Origin: Gemmatimonadota bacterium | GTDB lineage: Bacteria; Gemmatimonadota; Gemmatimonadetes; Gemmatimonadales; GWC2-71-9 | Length of the DNA stretch: 64,000 nucleotides | Assembly: GCA_029863245.1 (NCBI GenBank) | Contig: JAOTVV010000004.1 | Location: 124,001 to 188,000 of the forward strand | Direction of reading: 5' to 3' | In this document: one piece after another, positions 28,245 through 37,791 of the stretch | How positions within the stretch are numbered: the first letter of the stretch is position 1 | How the letters are laid out: each line of letters opens with the position of its first letter | The notes under the pieces: model-generated | Told to the model about the DNA's origin: nothing | The model's input: only the letters and a program-made list of their open reading frames with translations | Databases searched by the model: none | Position numbers and translations under genes: made by a program

Positions 28245-29308
28245 GCGGCCTCGAACAGGCTCAATTGCGTGCTTCGCGGTGGCTCGCCGTCGGCATGCTC
28301 GTGCCCGCCGTCGATATCGGGGATGCCGTAGGCGGTGGCGAGGCGATGGAAACGCCGACGCACCGCACGACAGTACGTATCGGCAGCGTCCCAGCCATTG
28401 CGGTATGCCGCCAGGTACCGTGGTGCGAGCATGGGGAAGTGGCGTTCCAAGATGGGGAGGAGACGCTGGCGCACGCCCGGATAGAGTCGTAGGGGACTGG
28501 GATAGACGAACCGGGCACCCATGTCTCTGCCGGCGCGCAGCAGGGCGCGGATCTGGTCGACCGTGTCGGTGATCCCGGGCAGGATGGGTGCGACGATGAT
28601 CCCGGCGCGGAGCCCTGCGGCGGACAGTCTGGCCAACGCTCGCAACCGGACGGACGGCATCGGCGATCGTGCCTCGAAGAGCCGCGTCACGTCGGGATCC
28701 ATGCTGATCAATGAGACGTACACCGACAGGGTGTGTCGTTGAGACAGCTGCTTCAGTAGGCCGATGTCGCGGCAAACGAGCGGGCTCTTCGTAATGATCC
28801 CGACCCGCAGTCCGGCCTCGTCCAGTAACCGTGCGAGCACTGTCCGGGTGATCTGGTACTGCCGCTCGGCGGGTTGATAGGGGTCGGTTGCCGTCCCGAT
28901 CAGGATGCTCTGTGCTCCGTCACGAGCCGTGCGGCGGCGCACACGCAGCAGGTCGCGCTCGAGAGCAGCGAGAACGCCCTCACGCGATTTGACGAGGATG
29001 CGGTGCTCAAAGGACTCCAATCCGGTCGGTGCGCCGAGATCGGTGAACGCACTCGCGTCGATCGTGCCGGCATCTCGTGCCCGTTCCACCACGTAGCGAT
29101 GGGCAAACCGGGCGTAACAGTAGCTGCACCCGAACTCGCACCCGACATACGGGTTGAGGGACCAGAAGCCCATGCCAGTCGCTTCCGGGGCGTTGATGAC
29201 GGAGCGCACGGGCAGCTCGACGAACTTGGTACCGCGCAGGCGGTCGGCGAGCACGGGAAGCACGGTCCCGTGGCTCGTCGAGAATTGATCCGTCGCGAAG
29301 AGAGACAT
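28241..29308 (-). CDS. Radical SAM protein of the spore-photoproduct-lyase (SplB)-like / Rv2578c-like family
   Basis: SLNPYVGCEFGCSYCYARFAHRYV (CxxxCxxC cluster motif), SILIGTATDPYQPAERQYQITRTVLARL, GLRVGIITKSPLVCRDIGLLKQL. Start ATG at 29308. Confidence 0.9.
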   Translation of the reverse strand: MSLFATDQFSTSHGTVLPVLADRLRGTKFVELPVRSVINAPEATGMGFWSLNPYVGCEFGCSYCYARFAHRYVVERARDAGTIDASAFTDLGAPTGLESFEHRILVKSREGVLAALERDLLRVRRRTARDGAQSILIGTATDPYQPAERQYQITRTVLARLLDEAGLRVGIITKSPLVCRDIGLLKQLSQRHTLSVYVSLISMDPDVTRLFEARSPMPSVRLRALARLSAAGLRAGIIVAPILPGITDTVDQIRALLRAGRDMGARFVYPSPLRLYPGVRQRLLPILERHFPMLAPRYLAAYRNGWDAADTYCRAVRRRFHRLATAYGIPDIDGGHEHADGEPPRSTQLSLFEAA

Positions 29309-29337
29309 TGCCCGCGGTTCCGGCTCTCGTCTCGACA

Positions 29338-29508
29338 CTAGCCGCACCGCCCCCAGCCGCATGTCGGGCAGAATGCGCAGGCCGATGCATGGAAGAGCTG
29401 TTCCCCGCATTCAGGGCACGTGATCCAGTCCGGTGTCGTTCCGGCCGGAATGAGCCGCTTTGTAAGTGCTTTCTCAGCAATGAGTTGAGCGCGATCGGCG
29501 GGGCACAT
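29338..29508 (-). CDS. Small zinc-ribbon protein (56 aa)
   Basis: MCPADRAQLIAEKALTKRLIPAGTTPDWITCPECGEQLFHASACAFCPTCGWGRCG; CxxC pairs typical of zinc ribbons. Alternative start at 29529. Confidence 0.55.
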   Translation of the reverse strand: MCPADRAQLIAEKALTKRLIPAGTTPDWITCPECGEQLFHASACAFCPTCGWGRCG

Positions 29509-29523
29509 GTTCGGGGTATGTTC
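29509..29523. promoter_or_regulatory. GTTC-N7-GTTC direct-repeat box, candidate LexA/SOS operator
   Basis: GTTCGGGGTATGTTC, just downstream of a promoter-like TTGCAG-N16-TATATT on the minus strand (29564 to 29537), upstream of the mutasome-type cassette. Confidence 0.45.
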
Positions 29524-29536
29524 GGGCATATGACCG

Positions 29537-29564
29537 AATATAAACCGAAACTCATATCCTGCAA
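29537..29564 (-). promoter_or_regulatory. Sigma70-like promoter TTGCAG-N16-TATATT
   Basis: -35 TTGCAG (29564-29559), -10 TATATT (29542-29537) in a locally AT-rich region. Confidence 0.45.
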
Positions 29565-29701
29565 GCACTCTCCGAAATCTCGTTGAAAGCGAGAGTTCTC
29601 CGCCTATACGGTGGCTTGCCGCGCCAGGTACCCGTGGCGAAATTGCGCCCGGTCGTTGGCAGGCTCCTTTCAACGCACCCGAAACGACGGTCGGCTACGG
29701 T

Positions 29702-30877
29702 TTGCGCCCTACCGAAGGGTCTCGCACCACCCACGTACACTCTCTCGCCGCGCACCCTCTCGTGCGTGCCCTCGCGGTCGTCCTCCTCCTCTTCGTCTTC
29801 CTGCTTGGTGTCAACGGGCTGGGCGAGGGGTTCAAGTCGCTCGGTCGCGGCTTGCTCGATTCGTTTTTTGCGGCCACCGAGAACCCGTTCATGGGCTTGA
29901 TGGTGGGGCTCCTCGCCACGACGCTCGTCCAGAGCTCGTCGGTGACGACATCGCTGATCGTCGGGCTGGTGGCGGCGCCGGAGAATCCGCTGCCTATCGC
30001 CAACGCCGTCCCGATGATCATGGGGGCGAACATCGGCACGACCGTCACAAACACGATCGTGGCGATGGGGCACATGGGGCGGAAAGAGGAATTCCGGCGC
30101 GCGTTTTCGGTGGCGACGTGTCACGACTTCTTCAACTACATCGCCGTCGTTCTGCTCCTCCCGCTGGAGATGCTCACGGGGTTCCTGCAGCGTGGGGCGA
30201 CCGAGCTCTCGTCGTTGTTGACGGGGTTCAGCGGCATGGAGAAATACGACAGCCCGATCAAGGGTCTGCTCAAGGCTGCCCTGGAGCCGATCAGGGATGG
30301 GATTGGGGCCGTCTTTCGGTCGGATCGTCTCGCGGCCATAGCGCTCATCGTGTTGAGCGTCATGCTGATCTTCACGGCGTTGATGCTCTTGGTGCGGTTG
30401 TTACGCGAGCTCATGCACAGTCGTGTCGAGATCATCGTCTCGCGTGGCCTGCATCGCTCTCCGCTGTATGCAATGCTGGTGGGCATCCTCGTGACGGCGC
30501 TGGTTCAGTCGAGCTCCATCACCACGTCCCTCCTCGTCCCGTTGGCGGGAGCCGGGTTGCTGACCCTGCATCAGGCATTTCCGATCACGATCGGTGCTAA
30601 TATCGGCACGACGATCACGGCCCTGATGGCTGCGCTCGCGGTGAGCGGTGAGCACGCGCAAGCGGGTATCGTCATCGCGCTGGTGCACCTCCTCTTCAAT
30701 GTCAGTGCGACGCTGATCATCTTTCCGATCAAGGCCATCCGAAACGTGCCGCTCCGAGCCGCCACGTGGCTGGCCCGGGTGGCGATCCGCTCACGCGTCT
30801 GGGCACTCCTGTATGTCGCCGTGTTGTTTTATCTGCTGCCCGCGCTCTTCGCGGTCGTAAACCACTACCTGGGATAG
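29702..30877 (+). CDS. Na/Pi cotransporter family protein
   Basis: Repeated QSSSVTTSLIVGLV / QSSSITTSLLVPLAG and GANIGTTVTNTIVAMG / GANIGTTITALMAAL motifs. Confidence 0.93.
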   Translation: MRPTEGSRTTHVHSLAAHPLVRALAVVLLLFVFLLGVNGLGEGFKSLGRGLLDSFFAATENPFMGLMVGLLATTLVQSSSVTTSLIVGLVAAPENPLPIANAVPMIMGANIGTTVTNTIVAMGHMGRKEEFRRAFSVATCHDFFNYIAVVLLLPLEMLTGFLQRGATELSSLLTGFSGMEKYDSPIKGLLKAALEPIRDGIGAVFRSDRLAAIALIVLSVMLIFTALMLLVRLLRELMHSRVEIIVSRGLHRSPLYAMLVGILVTALVQSSSITTSLLVPLAGAGLLTLHQAFPITIGANIGTTITALMAALAVSGEHAQAGIVIALVHLLFNVSATLIIFPIKAIRNVPLRAATWLARVAIRSRVWALLYVAVLFYLLPALFAVVNHYLG

Positions 30878-30891
30878 CTGCGGAGGCCGCC

Positions 30892-31584
30892 ATGCTTCGC
30901 GAACTGCTCAGCATTTTCCGCGCCAACGAGCCCTTAGCTGAAATGGGCCAGAACTTCGCGGCAATGCTGAGCCTGACACAACAAATGACGATCCAGGCCG
31001 GAGAGGTCTTCTTTCGGATGGATGCGACGCCGGAGGAGCGAACCGCGCTCTTCAAGAGGGACGTGCAAGTCAACAAGCTCGAGCGGGCGATCCGCAAACA
31101 GGTGATCGCGCACCTCTCGATCAGCGGGAACAGGGCCTCGCTGCCCTATTGCCTCTTGCTCGTCAGTCTGGTGAAGGACGTCGAGCGGATTGGTGACTAC
31201 ACGAAGAACCTCGCCGAGGCGCCCGAGTACTACGAGGGACCGCTGCCGGACGACGCCACTATCGCGGAGCTACGGGAGATCCGGTCGGGAGTGGAAACGG
31301 CGTTTGCGGCCACCTCCGCGGTGTTCGAGGCATCCGATCGCGAGCGGACGCTCGTCTTGATTCGCCAAGGCCGCGACCTCACGCATCGATGTGACCTGCT
31401 GGTCGAGCGAATTTCGCGCGGTGACTACCCGGCAAGCCTCACGACGGCCACGGTTCTGGGCGCCCGATACTACAAGCGCATCGCCGCACACATCTTGAAC
31501 GTGCTGTCGAGCGTGGTGATGCCCCTGCACAAGCTGGATTACTACGACGAGTCGGAACTCGAGGAAGACGACTCCGAAACCTAG
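30892..31584 (+). CDS. PhoU-like domain protein
   Basis: MLRELLSIFRANEPLAEMGQNFAAML...VNKLERAIRKQVIAHLS...LLVSLVKDVERIGDYTKNLAEAPE; directly downstream of the Na/Pi transporter. Confidence 0.85.
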   Translation: MLRELLSIFRANEPLAEMGQNFAAMLSLTQQMTIQAGEVFFRMDATPEERTALFKRDVQVNKLERAIRKQVIAHLSISGNRASLPYCLLLVSLVKDVERIGDYTKNLAEAPEYYEGPLPDDATIAELREIRSGVETAFAATSAVFEASDRERTLVLIRQGRDLTHRCDLLVERISRGDYPASLTTATVLGARYYKRIAAHILNVLSSVVMPLHKLDYYDESELEEDDSET

Positions 31585-31590
31585 CCAGTC

Positions 31591-32271
31591 TCAGCGGGAG
31601 TCACCTTCCTGCTTCTGCCCGGTTCGGCTCAGGTCGATCATCTCCAAGCCCCCCGGGTGCATTGTCACGGGTACATCGTCCGTAAGCGTGGTGATCTTGC
31701 GGATGTGCTCCGCAATGCGCAACGCTCCGCGCTGGATCGATGCGGCGGACGCCTGCTGCTCCTTGTCGAGCTTCGGGTCGCTTGCGAGCAACTCGCTCTC
31801 CGTGACGACAGCAGTGAGCGCGTTGTTGATCTCGTGCCGGACCGCCACGGCGAGTTGGCCGATTGCCGCCGCGCGCTCCGCCTTGACCACGCGCCCGTAG
31901 TACTCGTGCAATTGCTCGGACAGCCATCCGACACTGATCGACAGACTGCCGTAGGCGATGTAGATGGGGACTGTAATCCGCCAATCGTCGGGAGTCAGGT
32001 TGAACGCGATGATCATCTGGACGATGATGAACAGTAGCGTTCCGCCGATCAACGATGCCACCGCACCGCGAAGACCATAGTGGAGTGACAGCAGAAACGC
32101 CGGCACCAGTGTGACCAACCACACCAGCTCGTCGCTCAGTCCGGGATCCTCTGGCAGGGCGATCTGCATGAGGACCGGCATGAGGTACGCTGCGACCGTA
32201 TAGAGCCAGAATCTCGCGGACAGCGGCGGTCGGTGAGCGACCGGCATGAGACTGATTCGAGGCAAGGGCAT
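31591..32271 (-). CDS. Membrane protein with a histidine-kinase dimerisation (HisKA-like) segment but no visible HATPase domain
   Basis: Several TM segments, then AAIGQLAVAVRHEINNALTAVVTESELLAS...RIAEHIRKITTL (H-box); ends without N/G boxes. Confidence 0.8.
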   Translation of the reverse strand: MPLPRISLMPVAHRPPLSARFWLYTVAAYLMPVLMQIALPEDPGLSDELVWLVTLVPAFLLSLHYGLRGAVASLIGGTLLFIIVQMIIAFNLTPDDWRITVPIYIAYGSLSISVGWLSEQLHEYYGRVVKAERAAAIGQLAVAVRHEINNALTAVVTESELLASDPKLDKEQQASAASIQRGALRIAEHIRKITTLTDDVPVTMHPGGLEMIDLSRTGQKQEGDSR

Positions 32272-32292
32272 CTCCCGTCTTCTATGCGTTCA

Positions 32293-34713
32293 TCAGTGTA
32301 TCGAATGTCGCGACCCGTGAAGATTGTCGAAAGCGTCCGTCGGAACCTCGCATGTGGCGCCGTCCCCGACGAGAATTCCATCGAAGTGAACATCGGCGGG
32401 CCCGGCGCGAGGTCGACACCGACTGCACCATGCCGCCAACGATACGGGCGAGCTTCCGTCGTCGAGAATCCGCTCCAATTCGCGCTCCATTCCTGTTGAT
32501 TGGCCCGATCCCAGGTGATCCAGCACATCGTCGAGCGGCGTCAACAGTCGCAGATTGTGCTCGCGGCTGGCTGCGAGACCGCGAGCGAGCACTCGTCGTC
32601 GTAAACGGCGCGTCGCCGAGTCCATGGGACCGTGTCCCCACGCGGCCAGTCGATCCCGACACGTGTGCCACAGTGCGCGCATCAGCGCTCCCGGTGGCGC
32701 TCGATGGCTGGCTTGGTTCGAGAACAGACGTCTGATGATCATGTAGATCTCCCGAACGTCGTGGACGGCACGCGGCGGCTGACCCGCGAGCACGACGAGC
32801 TGCGGAACGGAATGACCATTCCATGTCCACCGAATGGCGGCCGCGAGCATGGGTGGGCCGCAAACGACCGCGACGCGGGCCGCACGGTCCGATCGTGACC
32901 CTTCAGAGCCGTCGGCGCGTGTGTGTTCTGCGCAGATCAGTGAGAGGTGCTCTCGGAGCTCCAAAAATGTGTTGAGCTTTCTGGCTGTGCCTACTCGACT
33001 GGTCTCTGGGACAAGGATCTCCATCTGGGTGACCGCCTTCACGGCGATTCGCCGCTCCATATGCAGCCGCCGCTCCAACGGCACAGGTGGTCGGAACCAG
33101 AGGACGTGGGCGTTGCGGTGCGTCGATCCCAGGCGGGCGACACGCCCCACACGCTGGGCGAGTCGCACCGGTGTCCACGGTAGATCGTAATGCACCACGA
33201 CGGCGGCATCCTGGAGATCGAGTCCTTCTGAAACCAGATCGGTGGCGAGGAGCGTTGTCACGTCGCCAGCCGTTGAAGGATGTCGGGCCCGGCGGGCGTC
33301 TGGCGCGAAGCGGTCGAGTGCGTCATCCACCGAGATCGGCCCCGAGGCGATTCGCGCCCGTCCGGCGCCGACCACGGCCGTTCGTCTCCATCCCCAACGA
33401 GACGCAAGATCGATTGCGGTGCTGACGGCCGCAGTGAACACGATCACACGAGGTCGGCTGCGTGAGTCAAGCACCTGGGCCAGGCGCCGGGCCTTTGGAT
33501 TCCGGTGGCCGCGCTCCGGCAGGAGCTTCAGCAGTTCGAGCAGGCGTGCTCGCTCGGCCATGAGTGCCGTTTCGAGATCGCGGTCGATTGCTGCCGGTGC
33601 GAGACAGGGGATCTCGAGCTGGAGATCGTCTCCGGCCCCGAACAGCCGCCGAGAGGTGAACCGCGAGAGCTGGATCCCCGACTGGGCTGCTGTCACCGCT
33701 CGGTCAGCGTAGGCCAGATGGCGGCGGAGCGTGAGACGCAGGGCTTCTACGGATGAGGCGAGCCGATGAAGGAGATGGGCGCGAAGCAGCGCTGCCGCTC
33801 CGGGTCCACTGAACCCGGCGAACCGGAGGCAATCGATACGCTCGAGGAGGGACACGAGTTGACGGGCGGCAAGTGGAGAGGGGCTGCCGAGATCCAGATC
33901 GACCGGACAAGGCAGGCGCTGCCCTGCGGATGGCAACGAGCGGGAAGTCCGCGCCACGGTTAGGACAGCCGCTCCCTCGGCAAGCATGACGTAATCCCGA
34001 CTGGCAATCGTCTGCTCCAGCGATCGTACGCCAACAGCAGCGAGACCATGATCGGGCAGAAAGAGCCGCAGGATGGCCACGAGGTCGGCAGCACGGTTGA
34101 CGACGGGCGTGGCCGTCACCAAGAGGACATGAGCGGCGGCCAACCCCCGGGCCAGTCGATCGTAGCGCTGCGTGCCCCGATTGCGGAAATGGTGTGCCTC
34201 GTCCACGATCACCAGGTCGGCTCCTGGGAGGTCCCGTCCGCGGCTCAACCCTTCGTGCGAGACGACGTCGATCTGGAGCCCCAGGTGCTGCGCGGTGCGA
34301 CTCCACTGTGCCACGAGTGCGGCCGGAACGACAGCGACGACCCGCTCGTACCGTGTGGCGACCGCCAAGGAGACATACGTCTTGCCAAGTCCGACTGCGT
34401 CTGCCAGGAGCGCACCGCCGTAGATCGGGAGTATGCCAACGATCCGTTGCGCGGCCGGTTGCTGGTGAGGCAGGAGCCAAGAAGGGGGGGGCCACGCATC
34501 GACCTTCGGGCCGACGGTGGCCTCGGCAAGACTGAGCGCAATCGCGCTTGCCCCGCATCGCTCCAGACCATCCAGTTTCCACGCACCTGGCTCGCGCACG
34601 GCCACGAGATCATCTGCGGTGAGGCGACCCCAGCTTTCGGAGTTCGTGCTGAACGGTTGGGGAGAGATCCAGCGTCTCCGCAACCGCGGCGTCCACTTGG
34701 TCGAGGGAGACAT
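32293..34713 (-). CDS. SNF2/RapA-like superfamily 2 helicase
   Basis: LLPHQQPAAQRIVGILPIYGGALLADAVGLGKTYVSLAVA, LVIVDEAHHFRN, VLLVTATPVVN, LLATDLVSEGLDLQDAAVVVHYDLPWTPVRLAQRVGRVARLGS. Start overlaps upstream MTase by up to 104 nt; exact start uncertain. Confidence 0.9.
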   Translation of the reverse strand: MSPSTKWTPRLRRRWISPQPFSTNSESWGRLTADDLVAVREPGAWKLDGLERCGASAIALSLAEATVGPKVDAWPPPSWLLPHQQPAAQRIVGILPIYGGALLADAVGLGKTYVSLAVATRYERVVAVVPAALVAQWSRTAQHLGLQIDVVSHEGLSRGRDLPGADLVIVDEAHHFRNRGTQRYDRLARGLAAAHVLLVTATPVVNRAADLVAILRLFLPDHGLAAVGVRSLEQTIASRDYVMLAEGAAVLTVARTSRSLPSAGQRLPCPVDLDLGSPSPLAARQLVSLLERIDCLRFAGFSGPGAAALLRAHLLHRLASSVEALRLTLRRHLAYADRAVTAAQSGIQLSRFTSRRLFGAGDDLQLEIPCLAPAAIDRDLETALMAERARLLELLKLLPERGHRNPKARRLAQVLDSRSRPRVIVFTAAVSTAIDLASRWGWRRTAVVGAGRARIASGPISVDDALDRFAPDARRARHPSTAGDVTTLLATDLVSEGLDLQDAAVVVHYDLPWTPVRLAQRVGRVARLGSTHRNAHVLWFRPPVPLERRLHMERRIAVKAVTQMEILVPETSRVGTARKLNTFLELREHLSLICAEHTRADGSEGSRSDRAARVAVVCGPPMLAAAIRWTWNGHSVPQLVVLAGQPPRAVHDVREIYMIIRRLFSNQASHRAPPGALMRALWHTCRDRLAAWGHGPMDSATRRLRRRVLARGLAASREHNLRLLTPLDDVLDHLGSGQSTGMERELERILDDGSSPVSLAAWCSRCRPRAGPADVHFDGILVGDGATCEVPTDAFDNLHGSRHSIH

Positions 34714-37687
34714 CGTCGTTCCGTTGGGCTCGCTCGGTTACTGCAGCCAGATCGCTCAGGCCACGCTCGGTCCGCGGAACCGGCAGTTGTGCCACCACGC
34801 TCGCGTTGATGCGACGGTACCCACCTCGAGCCTCGCTTGCGACGACGGCTGCAAGAGCCGCAAACCAACACGAGTTGAGGATTGCCGTGATTGCCAGTGC
34901 GGTCATGCGGGTCCGCACTGATGCGATGTAGCAGCTGTTGAGTGGAAGGGCGTCGTGTTGGTCGGTGGCGTCCAGCATTACGGCACACGGTCGTCGTGCG
35001 ATGTCGGGCCAGACGATTCGGTGGGCCCCAAGGGCCGACCCCGTCCGAAACACGGTCCACAGGGGCCCACCGCGATAGTCGGAGCGTCGCTCGAGTCTGG
35101 CGCGATGCCGCTCGAGATACGCTGCGGCACGGGGAGGAAGTGACGTGGAGGGTCGACCCCGGTGGTCGCAGGCCCAGAGGATCACCCGCGTCGCACCGGT
35201 GCGAAACGGCTTGACGTCACGACCCCGAACGACCGGGCGCAGTACGCTGATCTCTATCGGTGCCTCTTCTGAGCCAAAGCGCACCACGGCGAGCGGGCCT
35301 CGCGCAGTCACGAGCCGCCCCACGAACACGTCGTCAGCCCCCGTCTTGACCCCAAGCTGGGGTGTGACGACATCCTGGAGGGGAACACCGCTCGCCCGGA
35401 GGCGTTCGAGCGCCTCACGGCCGTGATTGGGAACGAGAATCCATGGCCCCGGATCCTGGAGCGCGGTCTGGCACACGCTCGCGGACGCGTCAAAGCCCAG
35501 CTGAATGCGGTGATCGTCCGGCGGCGCTGATTTATGCGCAATGATCGCGAGTGGATAGGTTGTGGCGCCAAAGCGCGCGGCCTGTCGGTCGGGGAGGCGA
35601 TGGAGATATGTGACGGTGGTCTCCCGCACCATATGGCGCCGCATCGCCTCGCCATATCCCGCCGACGCTACTTTGCTCGGCACAATCAGGGCAACAGCTC
35701 CACCCGGTGCCGCGAGCTCCAAGAACCGCTCGAGAAAAGCGATGGACAGATCGGGGAGATGCGCGAACCCAGCGTTGTTTCGTGATCGCCAGAGTCGAAA
35801 CCGCTGGGAGAGGTTGACCCGCATGGCCGGAGCGAGCCGTTCGGCACGCACCCAGGGCGGATTCCCAATGACGAGGTGAAAACCGCCGTCTGTCATCACG
35901 TCCGGGATGTGGACCTCGAAGGCGAAGAACGGGAGTGCGCCGTCCTCGAGAGCGGATTTGGCGCGCCGGAGCGCTTCGAGATTCTGCCGAGTCTGAAGCA
36001 GGTGCCGCCGTTGACCCGCGTTCAGGGATGCCGGATGACCGAACAGGTCCCGTCCTCGCGTCACGTGCTCGAGGTCCTGTAGCTGCGCCTGCGCCGCACC
36101 GATTGATCGCTCGACCATTGATTGTGCCAGTCGATGCTCAGCCCGGGCAAGTGCCGTCATGATGCGTCGAGTGGAGCGACCTCGGGCGTCGAACACCTTT
36201 CGTCGGATGGCGGCCACCTCCTTCACGATGTCGCGATTCGCGCCGGGTCCTCGGCCAAGGGCCAGTCGGGCGGCCGCGATCGGGTCGAGAAGGGAATCAC
36301 CCTGGCGGACCACTCCATCCAGGTTCGGGAGCGGAACGATCTGGGAGATGTCGGTGGTCGGATCGTCGGCCACTACGGCGAGCCACAGACGAAGCTCGGC
36401 CAGCCGAACCGCCATGGGGTTGATGTCCACGCCGAAGAGATTCTCGCGCAGCACCCGTCGGCGCACCGTCCACGGGTCGAGGCAATCGTTGTCCTCGAGG
36501 CGCAACGTCAGGTCCGTGAGGATCTCAAGTGCGCCCAGAAGAAAGGCACCGGATCCGGCTGCGGGGTCGAGGATGCGCAGGATACGGAGGGCGCGCCGTG
36601 CCTGCACCCGCTCAATGCCGAGGAGTGGGTCGCCGGCCAGGAGGCGCCGTGCCGCGTCGGCGGACATTCCGCCCAGGCGTGGGAGCGTTGTGCCGAGTGC
36701 AGCCCTGACGATTTGGTGCACGACGCTCTCCGGTGTGTAGAAGGTTCCCGAGCGCAAGCGCTCCCGGGAGTCCATCAGCCGCTCGAAGACACGACCCAGT
36801 GTGTCGGGGGCTACGGCGTCCACTTCCTCGGCTTCCCGGACACAAAACCGATACCTGTCGAAGAGCCGATCGAAGGCGTGAGCCCAGAGTTCGTTGGAAA
36901 AGCGTGGCTGCCCGAGTTTCCGCTCGATCGCGTGCCGCTCGAAGAGTCCGCCGTTGAGATAGGGAATCGTGCCGCACGCCCGATTCGTCATGCGCTCGGG
37001 AAGTGGGCGATTGAGGGTGCCGAAGAAGAGAGGGTCCAGGACGCGCTCATGGAAGGCGATTCCGCGAGAGAGGCTCTCATCCAGCCTCTGACGGAGATAG
37101 TCGTGCTTGCCGTCAAGCCATCCCTTGGCCTGTATGAAGTAGAGAAACAGGATTCTCGTGAGTGTCAGCAGAACCGCCAGACGACGGTCTTCCTCACGGT
37201 GGTGGTCGTCGATAGTCGCCGCCATGCCGTCGAGCAGCGAGCTGAACTCCCGGAAGAAGTATTCGCCGACCGCCTCGCTAGAGAGCGTGTCCGCAACACG
37301 CAGCGCATGCGCCAATGCCGTCGAGTCGTTCCGGGGTCGGAGCTCGCGCATCTGCGCCAGCGCGACCCGGGAGGGCTGATGCAGGCTCACCCCGAGGACC
37401 TTGGAGCTGCCAGGCGTGCCCAGCCGTGGCGCCGCGATGGCCAACTCCCCCGGGCCCAGGGCCACGGCCAACCCGCGCAGCCCGGACGCCGAGAGCCTGT
37501 GTGCCAAAGCCCGGGCGGCGCCGCGGGGGTCGGCGCTCTGAATGGCGATGACCTTGAAGGCGTGCCACTTGGCCACCACCAGCGCGCCCTCTGCCCACGG
37601 TTCGCCGACCGGTCGATATCCGAGCCGGGCGAACAGGGCGCTCAAGTGGGTAAGCGACTCGAGTCTCGAAAGTCTCTCGACAAGCAT
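34610..37687 (-). CDS. Large class I N6-adenine DNA methyltransferase (Eco57I / type IIG-like)
   Basis: RSGTFYTPESVVHQIVRAAL, RILDPAAGSGAFLLGALEIL (motif I), LFGVDINPMAVRLAELRLWLA, HLVIGNPPWVRAERL (NPPW, motif IV), GGAVALIVPSKVASAGYGEAMRRHMV; C-terminal target-recognition-like region. Confidence 0.9.
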   Translation of the reverse strand: MLVERLSRLESLTHLSALFARLGYRPVGEPWAEGALVVAKWHAFKVIAIQSADPRGAARALAHRLSASGLRGLAVALGPGELAIAAPRLGTPGSSKVLGVSLHQPSRVALAQMRELRPRNDSTALAHALRVADTLSSEAVGEYFFREFSSLLDGMAATIDDHHREEDRRLAVLLTLTRILFLYFIQAKGWLDGKHDYLRQRLDESLSRGIAFHERVLDPLFFGTLNRPLPERMTNRACGTIPYLNGGLFERHAIERKLGQPRFSNELWAHAFDRLFDRYRFCVREAEEVDAVAPDTLGRVFERLMDSRERLRSGTFYTPESVVHQIVRAALGTTLPRLGGMSADAARRLLAGDPLLGIERVQARRALRILRILDPAAGSGAFLLGALEILTDLTLRLEDNDCLDPWTVRRRVLRENLFGVDINPMAVRLAELRLWLAVVADDPTTDISQIVPLPNLDGVVRQGDSLLDPIAAARLALGRGPGANRDIVKEVAAIRRKVFDARGRSTRRIMTALARAEHRLAQSMVERSIGAAQAQLQDLEHVTRGRDLFGHPASLNAGQRRHLLQTRQNLEALRRAKSALEDGALPFFAFEVHIPDVMTDGGFHLVIGNPPWVRAERLAPAMRVNLSQRFRLWRSRNNAGFAHLPDLSIAFLERFLELAAPGGAVALIVPSKVASAGYGEAMRRHMVRETTVTYLHRLPDRQAARFGATTYPLAIIAHKSAPPDDHRIQLGFDASASVCQTALQDPGPWILVPNHGREALERLRASGVPLQDVVTPQLGVKTGADDVFVGRLVTARGPLAVVRFGSEEAPIEISVLRPVVRGRDVKPFRTGATRVILWACDHRGRPSTSLPPRAAAYLERHRARLERRSDYRGGPLWTVFRTGSALGAHRIVWPDIARRPCAVMLDATDQHDALPLNSCYIASVRTRMTALAITAILNSCWFAALAAVVASEARGGYRRINASVVAQLPVPRTERGLSDLAAVTERAQRNDDVSLDQVDAAVAETLDLSPTVQHELRKLGSPHRR

Positions 37688-37791
37688 GATCCGGTGGGTG
37701 TGAACCGAACCATGCTAGGACCGAAGCGACGAACTTTGAGAGGCGAATCCGTGCGCCATGGAGCAAAGGCGCGCACCCTGCGGAGGGAGCC

